From NCBI GenBank assembly GCA_031772625.1, contig CM062818.1, positions 211,413,742-211,477,741 on the forward strand: a stretch of DNA of 64,000 bases. Direction: 5' to 3'. This document shows, piece after piece, positions 10,974 through 21,485 of this stretch. The notes below the pieces were generated by a model, which saw only the letters and a program-made list of their open reading frames with translations, made no database searches and was not told the DNA's origin. Each line of letters begins with the position of its first letter. Position 1 is the first letter of the stretch. The DNA is from Pinus tabuliformis (Eukaryota > Streptophyta > Pinopsida > Pinales > Pinaceae). Made by a program: the position numbers and the translations under genes.

Positions 10974-11400
10974 TTAAACCTCAAGAGCATACATGTTTTG
11001 TATCTGTGAACCAATTTGTTTCACCTGACCCGTGGTGATGTGTCTAAGGAAAACCTTTCCCTTACTGAAGACAACATCGTAGCCTTTGTCCTCCACCATC
11101 GCGATTGATACCAAGTTTTTCTTCAATCTAGGCACATACTTCACATCAGTCAGGGTGAGAGGAGTTCCGTGCTTCCTCTGAAACACAATTGTACGTTCAC
11201 CTAAAACATGATACTTTCCATCATCACCCATCTCTATGCGCATCTAGAGGTCCTTCTCCTCCAAGGTACTGAATAAACTCTTATCGCTGGTGATGTGGAA
11301 TGAGGCTCCACTATTCATAAACCAACCACAAACCATCATCGATGAAACCATGCATGCGATGAGAGTAAAATCCAATTCGAACTAAGAGGCCAATGCCTCA
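10974..11400 (-). pseudogene. pol: Element D copia protease remnant, catalytic Asp changed
   Basis: The reading 'WFMNSGASFHIT' is the copia retropepsin active-site block, where D-S-G-A is expected; here the Asp codon is Asn (N-S-G-A), which would abolish cleavage. It continues 'MRIEMGDDGKYHVLGERTI' and 'PLTLTDVKYVPRLKKNLVS', the conserved stretch leading to the GAG-pre-integrase region, then 'GQVKQIGSQIQNMYAL' and a stop at 10974. Integrase should follow but does not. The upstream end runs into gag after a stop near 11384. Confidence 0.82.
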
Positions 11401-11408
11401 CCTTCAGA

Positions 11409-12020
11409 TCATTCTGAGGATCCCTTGGATTTCTTCAATGGAAAGTTTGTTGCATAATGGCCCACCTCATGACAATTAAAGCATCTCACTTTAGATTTGT
11501 CAATCTTCTTCCCACCATGAGAAGAACTCGATTTGGGATGAGAATCCTTCTCCTTCCCTTTCCTTGCCTTACTTAGTAAGGCTATATTTTCTTCATCATC
11601 ATGCTTTGATGAAGAACCATCTCTAGTGCTTCTCTTGATCTCCTCCTGCATCAGATCCAACCACAATCATTCCCAATCTAGCAGTTTATCTCTTCCATTC
11701 ACTAAGTCCTGGTAACTATGCCAACTCTTAGGAAGACCGAGGAGAGCAAGACTCACCATATCATCATCAGCTGTCGTGATTCCTACACTTCCAAGCTCAG
11801 CTTTGCAAGTGGTGAGCTTGTTCAGATATGTAGAGATCATGTCGCCCTTTTCACACTTGATTTTCCGAAGCTTGTCCTTCAGCTCCAGCTTCCTCTGGTC
11901 ACTACTGTTCTGATATAGATCCTTCAATGTCTTCCACATATAAAACGGAGTCTCCTTCCATGCTATGTAATTCGAGCTGCCATCCAAGGCATAATCGAGT
12001 CTCAAGCCATTGAACGCCAT
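11409..12020 (-). pseudogene. gag: Element D copia gag with internal deletion
   Basis: It begins 'MAFNGLRLDYALDGSSNYIAW', the usual copia gag start, then jumps directly to 'MWKTLKDLYQNSSDQRKLEL'. About 50-60 codons of the normal N-terminal capsid part are missing, so gag is internally deleted near 11940-11950. The copia block 'LTTCKAELGSVGITTADDDM' and 'LALLGLPKSWHSYQ' follow. A stop at 11667 precedes the tail, which has a CCHC knuckle 'CFNCHEVGHYATNF' with the last Cys replaced by Phe. It is not functional. Confidence 0.85.
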
Positions 12021-12122
12021 TGGTGAATTTTGAGATGTGATAAGAAATCAATTTTGTACCTACAATCAAGAACTTCAAACTTCTCCCTTCTTTGTGTACT
12101 ATTCTCTGCTTTGATTACCTTT

Positions 12123-12173
12123 GCTCTGATACCATGTAGAAATTTCTATATAGATCAGCTAGCTTTGATACCA
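12123..12173 (-). other. Element D primer-binding site, duplicated with the LTR end
   Basis: GCTCTGATACCA (12123-12134) and GCTTTGATACCA (12162-12173) are both complements of TGGTATCA-type PBS sequence. Each is followed on the plus strand by the LTR terminus TGTAGAAATT. About 39 bp containing PBS plus LTR end have been duplicated in tandem. The outer copy (12123) keeps the better match to tRNA-iMet. Confidence 0.75.
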
Positions 12174-13111
12174 TGTAGAAATTCTCACTGTAGATTAAAC
12201 TGATTATGCTATGTACTAAAGAAAAATACTTAATCTACTTCTACAATCAAACTTGCGGAAGCTTAATCGATTTGAGAAAGATCAAACAGAACACATATAA
12301 CAGAGAAGAAGATTCACTCACACATGAAACACAGAAGAATACTTTGGGGAAAGCCTCAGCTAAAAACCCCGTTATCTGTATTATCATACAAGTGGAAATA
12401 TCTCAGGATTACACAAAGCTTTATCTCTCAAGCTATCTAGCTCTTAGTACAATCTCTCATTTCTGCTCATAAACAGAATAGACAACATATATGCCATCCT
12501 TTAGTCCTCCAAGCTTCCTATTTCCTTGCGCAATTTTCCCTGGGTCCTCTAGCTGTAACCTGTGTGATTCTCACCTCACACATTGCTTAGACCTCTGTAA
12601 AATCTGCACAATCTTGAAGGAATGAATTCCTTCTGCATGGATGAGTTTCCTTTATAGGAAAATTCCTCCAAATAATAGTACACTATCCCTACTTTTAATC
12701 TCAACCGGGTCTCTGTCTGAACTGACATGCATGAGTTATTTATGAGAGAATATTCAGTTATCTGGAGAACACTAGTTGCACGCATGCATGCATTAAATGA
12801 CTGAACTCACAATTAGTTCCACAAACTGTTTGGAACTAATTTAACTGGACTTAACTAAGTAACTAACTAATTACAACTCAAATACAACTCATCCTTATCT
12901 CCTTAATCAAGGGATAACTATTGCATGACTTCACAAATACTTCTAGCTTGAATTTCTCCAACTAATTAACTCAAGATGAATTAATTAATTATTTTTCAAA
13001 CAACTAGTGAGACTAAATTTGAATTTTAATTCTCAATTTTGATTCAAGGACAAATCAAAATTGGAATATTCTGAATGCTATTTTTAGCATTTCTTGTTGC
13101 TATTCTCAACA
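12174..13111 (-). repeat. Element D 5' LTR
   Basis: It matches 9322-10266 over its full length with scattered differences. It ends CTCAACA at 13111, followed by TSD GTCCC. No protein is encoded. Confidence 0.9.
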
Positions 13112-13739
13112 GTCCCAGCAATGGGTCGTATGGTAATGCCTTGACAACAATTTCACACAGAGGTAAGCAAGATAAATTTGTTATTATCAAGGGTGTGACT
13201 GCTACAGTGAGTCAAGGAAGGTGCATGAGAGGTTCTAACATTGGTGGGTTGAGATGAGAGCACCCTTTAGCAACCTGTAACAATACTCAGATGGGAAGGG
13301 AACACACGATCGAAGATGCATCACAAGATGGAAATCAAGTCAGTTGGCAATCCAAAGTGATGGTTAAACCAATCAACACATTTCAGAGGGATTCATACAT
13401 GCTCATACAAAACAGTCCATACATGCATGCATAAGAAAGCAAATACATATGCCATTTAGAGCAAACAAGACAACTGGAATACAATACAACATATGCATGA
13501 AATGTGCTAGATCTTATTATATAAAGAAGTGTAAGCTCCAATCATACAATACATCCATGTACACCTGCTAGCTCCAACAATGGAACGTTACAGCCACATC
13601 CACCTGCTCCTCCAAAGAGATGTACTAGCTTCGTGCAGTGGAGAAGCCAAGGAGCATTACAATACTGTCCAAGCTCTCTCCAAGATAGTCTTATCGGAAG
13701 CTTGGCTGGCCAAAATCCTCCACAATGAGTTATGAGGGA

Positions 13740-13749
13740 CTATTTATAG
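13740..13749 (-). promoter_or_regulatory. TATA box of element A 5' LTR
   Basis: CTATAAATAG on the minus strand, at the same position as in the 3' LTR and the solo LTR. It would drive A transcription leftward toward the PBS and gag. Confidence 0.75.
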
Positions 13750-13932
13750 CAAAGGGTGGGGTGACCCTTGACATTCCCCTTTGTGACAGTTCATCTACCC
13801 TCATGACTCTTCATCTACTCTATGACTATTACATCCAACTATTGACACTTGACTTACACTTGACATGAAGTTACATTACAATGCACATGTACTCATGTGA
13901 GACAACATGGCTTGAGCAAGCCATGCATAAAA

Positions 13933-15032
13933 TCACTGACACTTGGTACGTTGTGATGAGACCAAATCTTTGACATGCTTGTGATGGTGAAGGTGGTGAG
14001 CTGATGCCAAACTTGGTTGTCCATGATGGTGTGCATGCACGCCATGGTGACATCTTGCTGAAGCAAACTCTTGCCTCCATTGCAATCGGTGGATTGGCTC
14101 AGCTCCTTCATCCAACTCATCTACTAACTTGCACATGGTATTCTTGGGTGTGGCTGAACCAGCAACACACTGATGCATAGTGTTTGTGCTGATCTTCTAG
14201 TGTGTGCTGGTGGTCATGCGCATCAACTTGCTGAAGTACATGTTCAAATCCAATTGGACTTGCTTCTTGTCTTCGCCTTGGTGAGTGTGCTAAATGGGTT
14301 GGATCACATGCGTGTGCACAATGAAATTCATGCTGCTGAATCCCTTTCATGTGATCAACATCACTGCTCACCATGTATGCTCCATGCCAGCTGCTGGGAT
14401 AGATCTATAACTTGTATGGGCGCAGTTTCATTCTTGAGTGCATGTTGTGTCCACTGCTGTTACTGTTCCTGCTACAACTCATTCATTTGTCTGTGAAGCT
14501 TCATGTTCTTCCTTGAGTTTCTATTTCAACACATGTAACTCCTTATTTGTTCCATTCTCTGTATTCACGTGATCTTCATGTCACGTTGTCACCTCATAGC
14601 CTAAGTATCCAAAGTTTCTTTCATCGTCAGTGGATCTACTTGAGCTTGCAACTTTGTTCCGCCTCTGTGTTGTCAACAACCTTCCTCTTGCATTCTATGC
14701 ATTCGCTATATTCGGTGCATTCGTTGCATTCGGTGCATTTTTTATGCTGCCTTCAGCTGTTGTTCATGATGCTGCTCGGTGTGATGCTGCTGTTGTCATA
14801 TCTTGATGTCCTTGTCTACGAACAACTTGATATCTTCTTGAGTAGGCAAACTCATAGACATTTGATCGACTGCATCCCCAGGTGTGCTCTGAACGGTGTC
14901 TTCAACTCTGCTCTCTTGGAAACCATTGTACCTATACTGCTGAGAGGCAGATGAACACCTGCAATACCTGGAGACATGGTAACACCCATGGCAAGCAATC
15001 TTTGAGTTGAAAACCAAAATGAACTTGAGCAT
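13933..15032 (-). pseudogene. Element A LTR (U3) ORF, copy 2, broken
   Basis: This is the 5' LTR copy of the U3 ORF described at 1930-2965. The N-part is best preserved here: 'YRYNGFQESRVEDTVQS', then 'SLPTQEDIKLFVDKDIK'. The C-terminal His-rich segment is open in one 81-codon frame (14178-13933) with 'LASAHHLHHHKHVKDLVSS'. Frameshifts and stops lie between. It is conserved with the other LTRs at protein level in the same frame, but I cannot tell selection from shared ancestry without counting substitutions. No known domain is recognised. Confidence 0.4.
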
Positions 15033-16552
15033 TGACTTGCAACATACCTGTGTGACTGATCACGAAGGTCACGCAATTTTGTACAGGAGGTTGGGAGACT
15101 GATTACCAAGACTACAAAAGGCATAGTTTGGGCTGCTGGGATACTGATTGACTACTGTAACTACGAAATGCACAGTTCAGTATGGCTCTTGACTGTTGGA
15201 ATTGCACAATATGCAATCTCATCTAGCAATGGTTGTAGGCTCAATGACTGCATTGTGCAATTTTCTGGGCCAGTAGTCATTGTCCTTCAGAAATGAACAT
15301 TTCTGGAGAGGAAGGAAAATCCTTCCTTCCCCGGATTGCTCAATGCTATCTCATTGAAGGCAAAGTATGGGCCGAGGTTTCCCATACTCACCGATGGGAA
15401 ACTCAACGCGAATGTGTGTGCGAATGCATGGTGATACTGAGTGTAAGAATAAGTGAATGATCATGCATGCAAATGGTGAATGACAGATTTAGAAAATGGA
15501 ACAACATGCATGCTGGTGAGGCGAGTCACTGAATCGACGATCATTCGTGAAAAATAGTTTCATGCATGCGACAACAGTGAGATGTTGAAGAAAATTGAAA
15601 TAGTGCTAGGACAAGCTAGTATACATGTAAACGACATCAAACGTTCAAAGATATCAAGAAAACAATATTCACACAAGCGAAGACACAAAATGTGCTAGAA
15701 ATGCAACACAAGTCATGGAAAGTGGGCTTACCCCAAAACAACTGAGTTGAGTGTGTCGACAGCTCCTAGATGTGATGTGGGATGTTAGAGCTACAAGGTT
15801 GATGTGAGGAATTAGATCTGCGGTGTCCAGTTGATGAGTTTTAATAACATCGAGGTTGTCACACGCATGCAACAAATCTAGGGAAAGCGACACTTGGTGG
15901 GAGGTTTCCGAAATAATCCTTGCATGTAACCTCTGATTGTAAAAAATAGATCCCTAAAACAAGGGATGCCTTTGCATGCTGCCTTGGGAGAAGCAACCCA
16001 TGCATGCATGTCAATTTTGCTCGGTCCCGGAGGGAATCGGTTAACTCAATTGCACATGTAAGAGGCTGTTGGACTGCTTGAAGGAAATGCACATTTTTGG
16101 CTGGGAGTTGGGCTGAATGCCCATGAAATTTGTGCAATTACTGGGTAGAGCAGCGGACTGCTGCCTCGATTTACGCAAATTCTGGGCTGAGTAGCCCTGT
16201 TGGGGAAAATTGAGAAATTTTCACTGTGAGTGTTGACTACCATAATTGCACAATTCTAGAGCCCAGTAGGCTGCTAGTTAGGATTGCACAATTTCTGGAG
16301 GGAAGGTTGGTTGCCCTTCAGAATTGCACAATTTCTTGGGGGAGCTACTCAGCTTGCAGCCGGACCAAGTTCGGGTGATCAACCTGTGAGAGGAATGTAT
16401 CAAGCTGTGATCGAAAGGCTGCCTTTGTGCAAGAAAAACGCTGAAGCTTGTGAACTTGACAAAGCAAGGAAAGTTGCTGTGAAAAGTTGGTAAGAAGGTT
16501 GCAAAATGAAGCTAAGGAAAAATTTTGGAGGGTGGTTGTAGCCACTACAACA

Positions 16553-16557
16553 AGACC
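16553..16557. repeat. Target-site duplication AGACC, right copy
   Basis: This is the partner of 1010-1014. C gag resumes with the next codons. Confidence 0.88.
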
Positions 16558-17319
16558 CCTCAATAGTTGTTTTGAAATTTCTTTCAATCTGTAGGTGATG
16601 ACGAACACCATTTTAGGATTTATGAGCTAATGATGGATAGAACCCCTACCTACCAAATGCAGGCAGAAAACCAGCCTCAAGATCAGGGCGTAGGAGTAGC
16701 GCGTAGAGGATTCCAAGGCCAAGGATGAGGAAGAGGGGGCAGAGCTGGCAGAGGATGGGGGTAGATAATTTGCTATAACTGTGGCGAAGCAGGACACTTC
16801 GCGCGAGATTGCCCAAACCCCACACATCCGTCATGTCAGTATTGTAGACAGTTCGACCATGTGATAGAGGAATGTTCGATCCTTATGGAAAATATGCAAG
16901 AAAAGAAGATGCAACCCCAACAACCTACGCAGAACATCCAGATGATGAGGGCAGAGCCCCGTGAAGAAGATCAGAGCATAAATATAGTAACAAGAAGTGG
17001 TATGGCCACTGGTGCAGATAAGGGAAAGCAGCCTGAGACTAATGGGTGGGTGCGCAAGGCTGCCGAGAAAGAAATAGACTTTGACCTTAACTGAGCTAAA
17101 GAGACCTTCATGGAAGCAAAGAAGAACTTCGTTGAGGCCTCCACCTTAGGAAGCCAGGAGAAAATGCCAGAAACTAGTACAACACAAGAGGTAGATCCTT
17201 CGGTATTAGCTACTTTTCTAAAGACTTGTATGAAGTTGTTGCACGATAAGAAAACATTAGAAGGGCTGCAAGAGCTAATCGAAAAATGCACGAATAAAGA
17301 AAAGACCCCTGTTGAATAG
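16558..17319 (+). pseudogene. gag: Element C gag, C-terminal half with zinc knuckles
   Basis: It continues the gag that breaks at 1014. A decayed knuckle at 16573-16614 keeps exact CCHC spacing, but every ligand is changed (stop, Phe, Asp, Phe). 'YELMMDRTPTY' and a Gly/Arg-rich stretch follow. Then come two intact knuckles: 'CYNCGEAGHFARDC' (16772-16813) and 'CQYCRQFDHVIEEC' (16833-16874). These bind packaging RNA in gag proteins. Downstream is an acidic linker ('INIVTRSGMATGADKGK', then 'EAKKNFVEASTLGSQEK') leading to PR. Stops lie near 16568, 16574, 16726, 16767, 17092 and 17317. With the two knuckles at 811 and 943 the original gag had five. Confidence 0.85.
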
Positions 17320-17367
17320 CACACCGTGAGAAAGATTGGTAAGCATAAGAAGCGATCAGGGCACTAG

Positions 17368-17856
17368 ATGAGGCTGACTGCGCAAATAGGAGAATATGAA
17401 ATGGAAGAAATAGGAGAATATGAAATGGACCAGGTAATCTTGGATTTGGGATTCGATGAAAATTTCATGCCTAACCAGACGTGGGAAAGAGTGGGGAGGC
17501 CTGCGCTACAGTGGTCCCTTATCCAGTTGCACATGGCTAATCAACAAAAGATTATTCCGTTGGAGTGTTTGTATGGTGTAACTGTAGACATTGAGGGTGC
17601 AAACGCGCTGGCTAAATTTGAGGCCATTGAAATATTGGATGATAGTAACTCATGCCCCATGCTACTGGTAATTGACTGGGTTTTTGATATGGACACGGTA
17701 ATCAACTTGAAGAAGCGGAAAATGACGTTTGAAAGGAAGGCGTTCCGGGTTGTAGTGCCACTAGACCCTGCTGAAGGAGCGTGCTATACTGAACGTGTTC
17801 GCGACTTTTTGGAGGATGATGATGATCTGGATCAGATATACAAGATCACAACATGA
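17368..17856 (+). pseudogene. pol: Element C retropepsin-like protease
   Basis: A 162-codon open frame. The active-site block reads 'VILDLGFDENFMPNQTWERV', where D-S-G is expected and D-L-G is present. It is followed by 'LHMANQQKIIPLECL', 'VTVDIEGA' and 'CPMLLVIDWVFDMD', matching the flap and C-terminal 'LLGLDW' region of plant gypsy retropepsins. A short direct repeat at the start ('IGEYEMEEIGEYEMDQ') looks like a local 24-bp duplication. The downstream end (acidic 'EDDDDLDQIYKI') leads into a second gag-like region rather than directly to RT. Confidence 0.82.
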
Positions 17857-18650
17857 AATGAAGATTGGATCAATCCTATGACCGATGGACAAATTGCGTG
17901 GGACAGGGATAGCTCCTGCACCTCAGATTCAGATGAAGAGCTTGAACAGTGGTAGAATCGGTTGTATGAAGTATCTACGTTGCGTTGCAATATGATGACC
18001 AAATCATTGCGGTGTGTCTCAACTGAGGTAAGGAAGCTTCCACATTATGATGGTTTGACTAATGTGGATATGTTTTTAGATGAATTTGAAAGGGAAGTAC
18101 CTGAAGAACATTTCTTCCAAGCATCGTAGTTGGCACTATGTGCTATGCCTGCCCATTGGTGGGGTATGCACAAGGAGAGTTTGGCTGGATGGAAAGAATA
18201 CAGAAGAATGATGAGATTAAGGTTTGGGTATGCTAACACTTAGATGAAAAAAAAGTATAGTGCGAAGGATGATCTGCATGATCATTTGGCACGATGGACT
18301 AAGGCTTGGGGAACGGAACCACAATCAGGATGGGTGCACATTTTTTGTCATACCTTAGATACAATCCCAATGAACTGGTATTTTGAAATGGAGCTTCGCC
18401 ATGGGACAAATTAAGAGAGATTTTATTATTGACTTTCAGCATTGAAGATGGGTTTGATTGCATTGATGAAGTGCTCTAGGAGATAAAAGTAGCTATATTC
18501 AGAATGCCTAAGGGACCAGTAGAATGGGCTCAATCGAATTGGAGTACATAGCTGCGCCATGCACTGAAATGTTACAATGTGACTGCTAAAGAGGAAGAAG
18601 AAGACCCATGAAATATTAACATTCTAGAGACAAAAGGACAATGTGAAGTT
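17857..18650 (+). pseudogene. Element C second gag-like domain between protease and RT
   Basis: With stops ignored, the frame reads 'VRKLPHYDGLTNVDMFLDEF', 'MPAHWWGMHKESLAGWKEYR', 'RMMRLRFGYANT', then 'HDHLARWTKAWG' and 'VHIFCHTLDTIPMNWYFEME'. The pattern of Y-DG, W-W and a W-x2-Y/M-x3-FG block is that of a retrotransposon capsid (Retrotrans_gag-type) domain. It is distinct from the true gag at 82-1014 and sits after the protease. About 200 codons are involved. Stops occur near 17954, 18127, 18241 and 18412. It ends in an acidic linker ('EEEEDP') before RT. The gag-like call is from pattern only. Confidence 0.6.
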
Positions 18651-18677
18651 GAAGTACCGAAAGCTGAGAACTCGGAT

Positions 18678-19838
18678 ATGTCAGAGCCTTTGAGAACTAA
18701 ACAAGTGAATATTGGATCTGAAGTTGAGCCTAAGTTTGGAAAGATAGGAGATTATTGGGATGAATATAGAGACGATAAGGTGGTTGAAATGTTATGCAAA
18801 TACCAAGATCTATTCCCAACAATTTTCTCGGATCTGAAGGGGATCTTAGGAGATTTGGCTGTAATGAAAATCTCTTTGAAACTTGACGCGAAGCCTGTCA
18901 AGCAAAGACCTTATCGTCTCAATCCGAAGTATAAAGAAAAGGTGTACCAAGAGATTGATAAGATGCTCAATGCTGGAATTATTGAACTAGTAGAGGAATC
19001 TGATTGGGTGAGCCCAATGGTGTTCCAAGAGAAGAAATAGAAAGGAAAAATCAGGATATGTGTAGATCTGAGAAAGTTGAATGATGCATGCATGCATGAT
19101 CCATTTCCAACACCATTTACAGATGAAGTATTAGAGAATGTTGGCAGACAGGAGGCTTATTCATTTACTGATGGGTTCTCAGGATACCATCAAATAAAGA
19201 TCGCGCCGGAGGATCGAAGCAAGACGACCTTCGTGACAGAGTGGGGTTGCTTTCAGTATACAATAATGTCATTTGGACTAAAGAACACACAATCAATCTT
19301 CTCCCGGGTAGTCATTTTGGCATTTAAAGTGTTTATTCATAAATTTTTGGAGGTTTATTTTGATGATTGGACTGTGTTTGGGTTGGTGAAGCGCCATGTT
19401 GCAAGTCTGTGCCTTATGCTAGATACATGTCAAAGGTATCAAATCACACTGAATTTGAAGAAGTGCATATTCTGTGTGCCCTTTGGAATTTTTCTCGGCC
19501 ATGTTGTATGTAAGCAGGGATTGATGGTGGACCCTCCAAAGAATGATGTGATTGTCAATTTGGAAGCTCCTAGGAATGTAAAACAATTGTGTGTGACATT
19601 GGGGCACACTAGGTATTATAGGAAGTTTATCAAGGTGTATGCTCAGATAACTGTGCCAATGGAAAAATTATTGAAGAAATATGCGATGTTTTGTTGGGAT
19701 GAAGAATGTCAGTGCAGTCTGGATGTATTGAAGGAAAAGATGGTGACTGCGCATATTTTGGTGTTTCCAGACTATAAGAAAGAATTCTATGTGCATGCAA
19801 ATGCCTGTTGCATTGCGCTCGGTGCAGTATTAACATAG
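18678..19838 (+). pseudogene. pol: Element C reverse transcriptase
   Basis: A canonical Ty3/gypsy RT, which copies element RNA to cDNA. The N-part has 'PVKQRPYRLNPKYKEKV' and 'AGIIELVEESDWVSPM', then one stop at 19038, then 'IRICVDLRKLNDACMHDPFP', 'YSFTDGFSGYHQIKIAPED', 'FGLKNTQSIFSRVV' and the catalytic 'VYFDDW' (YxDD motif kept). 'LGHVVCKQGL' and 'YRKFIKVYAQITVPMEKLL' mark the thumb and connection. A second stop is at 19838. It is the best-preserved coding part of C, with only two stops in about 390 codons. Confidence 0.92.
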
Positions 19839-20249
19839 GAAATAGGAGAATTTGATCATTCGATAGCCATCACAAGCAAAAAGTTATCAAAGGATGAGAA
19901 GAATTATTCCACCACGGAGCACAAAGGATTGGCGATGGTCTACGTGCTGCAAAAGTTTTGGCATTATCTGTTGGGTGCACATTTTAAAATGTATACAAAT
20001 CACTCCGCATTGAAGTACTTGGTTAATAAGCCTATGTTGGGGGGGGGAATCTACCGATGGTTACTGTTGTTCCAATAATATGACTTTGAAGTGATTGTAA
20101 GGCTTGGAAGGCTGGATGCAGGACCAGACCACTTGTCAAGGATTGAAATAGGTGAAGAACCAATTAGTTTGGAGGAAGGATTTCTGGATGTGCAACCCTT
20201 TGCTATGCGCATTGCGAATGACCATTTTTATGATATCATTCAGTTTTAA
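19839..20249 (+). pseudogene. pol: Element C RNase H
   Basis: It continues the RT frame: 'AITSKKLSKDEKNYSTTEHK', 'GLAMVYVLQKFWHYLLG', 'FKMYTNHSALKYLVNKP'. In Ty3/gypsy RNase H the block T-D-H-x-x-L carries a catalytic Asp; here it is T-N-H, an inactivating change. A run of eight G at 20040-20047 and a stop in 'LLLFQ*YDFEV' add to the decay. It ends 'LDAGPDHLSRIE', the usual end of the domain. Confidence 0.85.
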
Positions 20250-20349
20250 TCACTGGTACAACTCTGGAAGGGTATTCCACTCAACAAAAGAATGAATTAG
20301 TGGTTCGCTCTACGGATCTTCAGTGATTTTGGGTCACTTGTATAAGATG

Positions 20350-21485
20350 GGAACAGATGAAAGACTGTGAAGGTATGTTCCAAAGTTTGAGCGCGTTAGT
20401 ATCCTCACTGAAGCACATGGAAGAGCGGCGAGAGGACTCTATGCAGGGAAAGCGACTACGCAGAAGATTTTGCGTGTAGGATTATGGTGGCCTACATTAC
20501 ATAAGGATTCTAAAGCATATTGCAAGGCGTGCGATGCTTGCCAAAGGACAGGAAAGCCTTCGCGAAGAGATGAATTTCCTTTAAATCCTTAGGTTTCATT
20601 GTAGGTATTTGATAAGTGGGATATTGATTTCATAGGACCAATACAACCACAAGGAAAGAAGATGGATGCGCGGTCTATTATTATAGCAACATAGTATTTA
20701 ACTAGATGGGCGGAAGTGTAGCTAGTGAAGGATTTTACACCTGCCATTGTTGTGAAGTTTTTGTTTGAATATGTCTTAACACGGTTTGGATGCCCTAAGG
20801 TGTTGAGTGATAGAGGTACACATTTCTTGAATGAAAAACTCAGTGCAATGCTTGAAAAATTTCAGGTGTATCATCAAAAGAGTACGCCCTATCTCCCACA
20901 GGCGAATGGAACGATGGAAGCATTTAACAAAATCTTGGAGAACACGTTGACAAAGGTATGTAATGCACATAGGAATGACTGGGATATGCACGCATTGGTG
21001 GTTCTATGGGCATATAGGAAGACCTGTAAGAAGTTGACAGGCCAAACACCGTATAGGTTGGTCTACGGGATTGAAGCAATAATGCCTATGGAATATATTG
21101 TGCCAAGTCTATGTATTGTAGCTTTGACAGAGATGGTGGATTACGAGACCTTGGAGGAATGGCTCGCACAACTGATGGAGTTGGAAGAGGATCACTTTCT
21201 TACAGGATTTCACCAGCAAGTGCAAAAGGAACGAGAAAAATCATGGCATGATAGGCATATTAAGTTGTGCACTTTCAAGGTGGATGATTTAGTGCTGCTA
21301 TATGACAGCAAGTTCACAAAGTTTCTGGGGAAATTTTAAATGCACTGGTTAGGGCCATATGTTGTTAAGGAGTTCATGGATGATGGCACAGTTTAGCTCG
21401 TGAAGCTGAATGGTGAACTATTCCCTGGAAGAGTGAATGGAAGCAAGTTGAAGATGTATACAGGTGATCCTGCCCTTGTGCATTG
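20350..21485 (+). pseudogene. pol: Element C integrase
   Basis: It inserts cDNA into host DNA. The zinc-binding end is recognisable in 'YCKACDACQRTGKPSRRDEF' (20520-20575), and upstream parts are frameshifted. The catalytic core shows 'WDIDFIGP' (first Asp), 'VLSDRGTHFLNEKL' (second Asp) and 'QANGTMEAFNKILENTL' (Glu), so D-D-E is complete. 'VLWAYRKTCKKLTGQTPYRL' and 'LVYGIEAIMPMEY' follow. The C-terminal part ends 'LNGELFPGRVNGSKLKMY' and a stop at about 21485. From 20725 to 21339 it is open for 204 codons. TAG stops replace likely CAG codons near 20589, 20601, 20718 and 21394. Confidence 0.9.

Larger units (their letters stand above)
9322..13111 (-). mobile_element. Element D: Ty1/copia deletion derivative, 3.79 kb, with intact ends
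   Basis: It has two LTRs of about 0.94 kb (9322-10266 and 12174-13111), TGTAGAA...CTCAACA ends on the plus strand, a 5-bp TSD, a tRNA-iMet PBS and a PPT. Between them only gag and a piece of PR remain, all on the minus strand; INT, RT and RH are gone. The two LTRs are visibly close in sequence, so the insertion is younger than A. Confidence 0.9.
1015..16552 (-). mobile_element. Element A: LTR retrotransposon with about 3.5-kb LTRs, itself nested with B and D
   Basis: In element orientation: 5' LTR (16552 to 9231, interrupted by D), candidate PBS (9226-9209), a gag-like ORF (9156-8266) interrupted by B, a short remaining internal piece (5368-4598), then the 3' LTR (4597-1015). The LTRs start TGTTGTAG and end CGTCAACA; the 3' LTR has decayed to CATCAATA. 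The TSD is AGACC. No RT, RH or INT of A is visible. They were lost in the deletion that also truncated B's 3' LTR, or the element never had them. A gypsy-type element is likely from the gag, but no pol supports the class. Confidence 0.85.
9231..16552 (-). repeat. Element A 5' LTR, interrupted by copia element D
   Basis: Its parts are 9231-9321 and 13112-16552, together about 3.53 kb after removing D and one TSD copy. It is collinear with the 3' LTR over its whole length. It starts (element orientation) TGTTGTAGTGGC at 16552 and ends CGTCAACA at 9231. Reiterated GAATTG/CAATT dyads lie near 15200-15260 and 16245-16335. The D insertion is in the R-U5 part, downstream of the TATA box. Confidence 0.88.
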
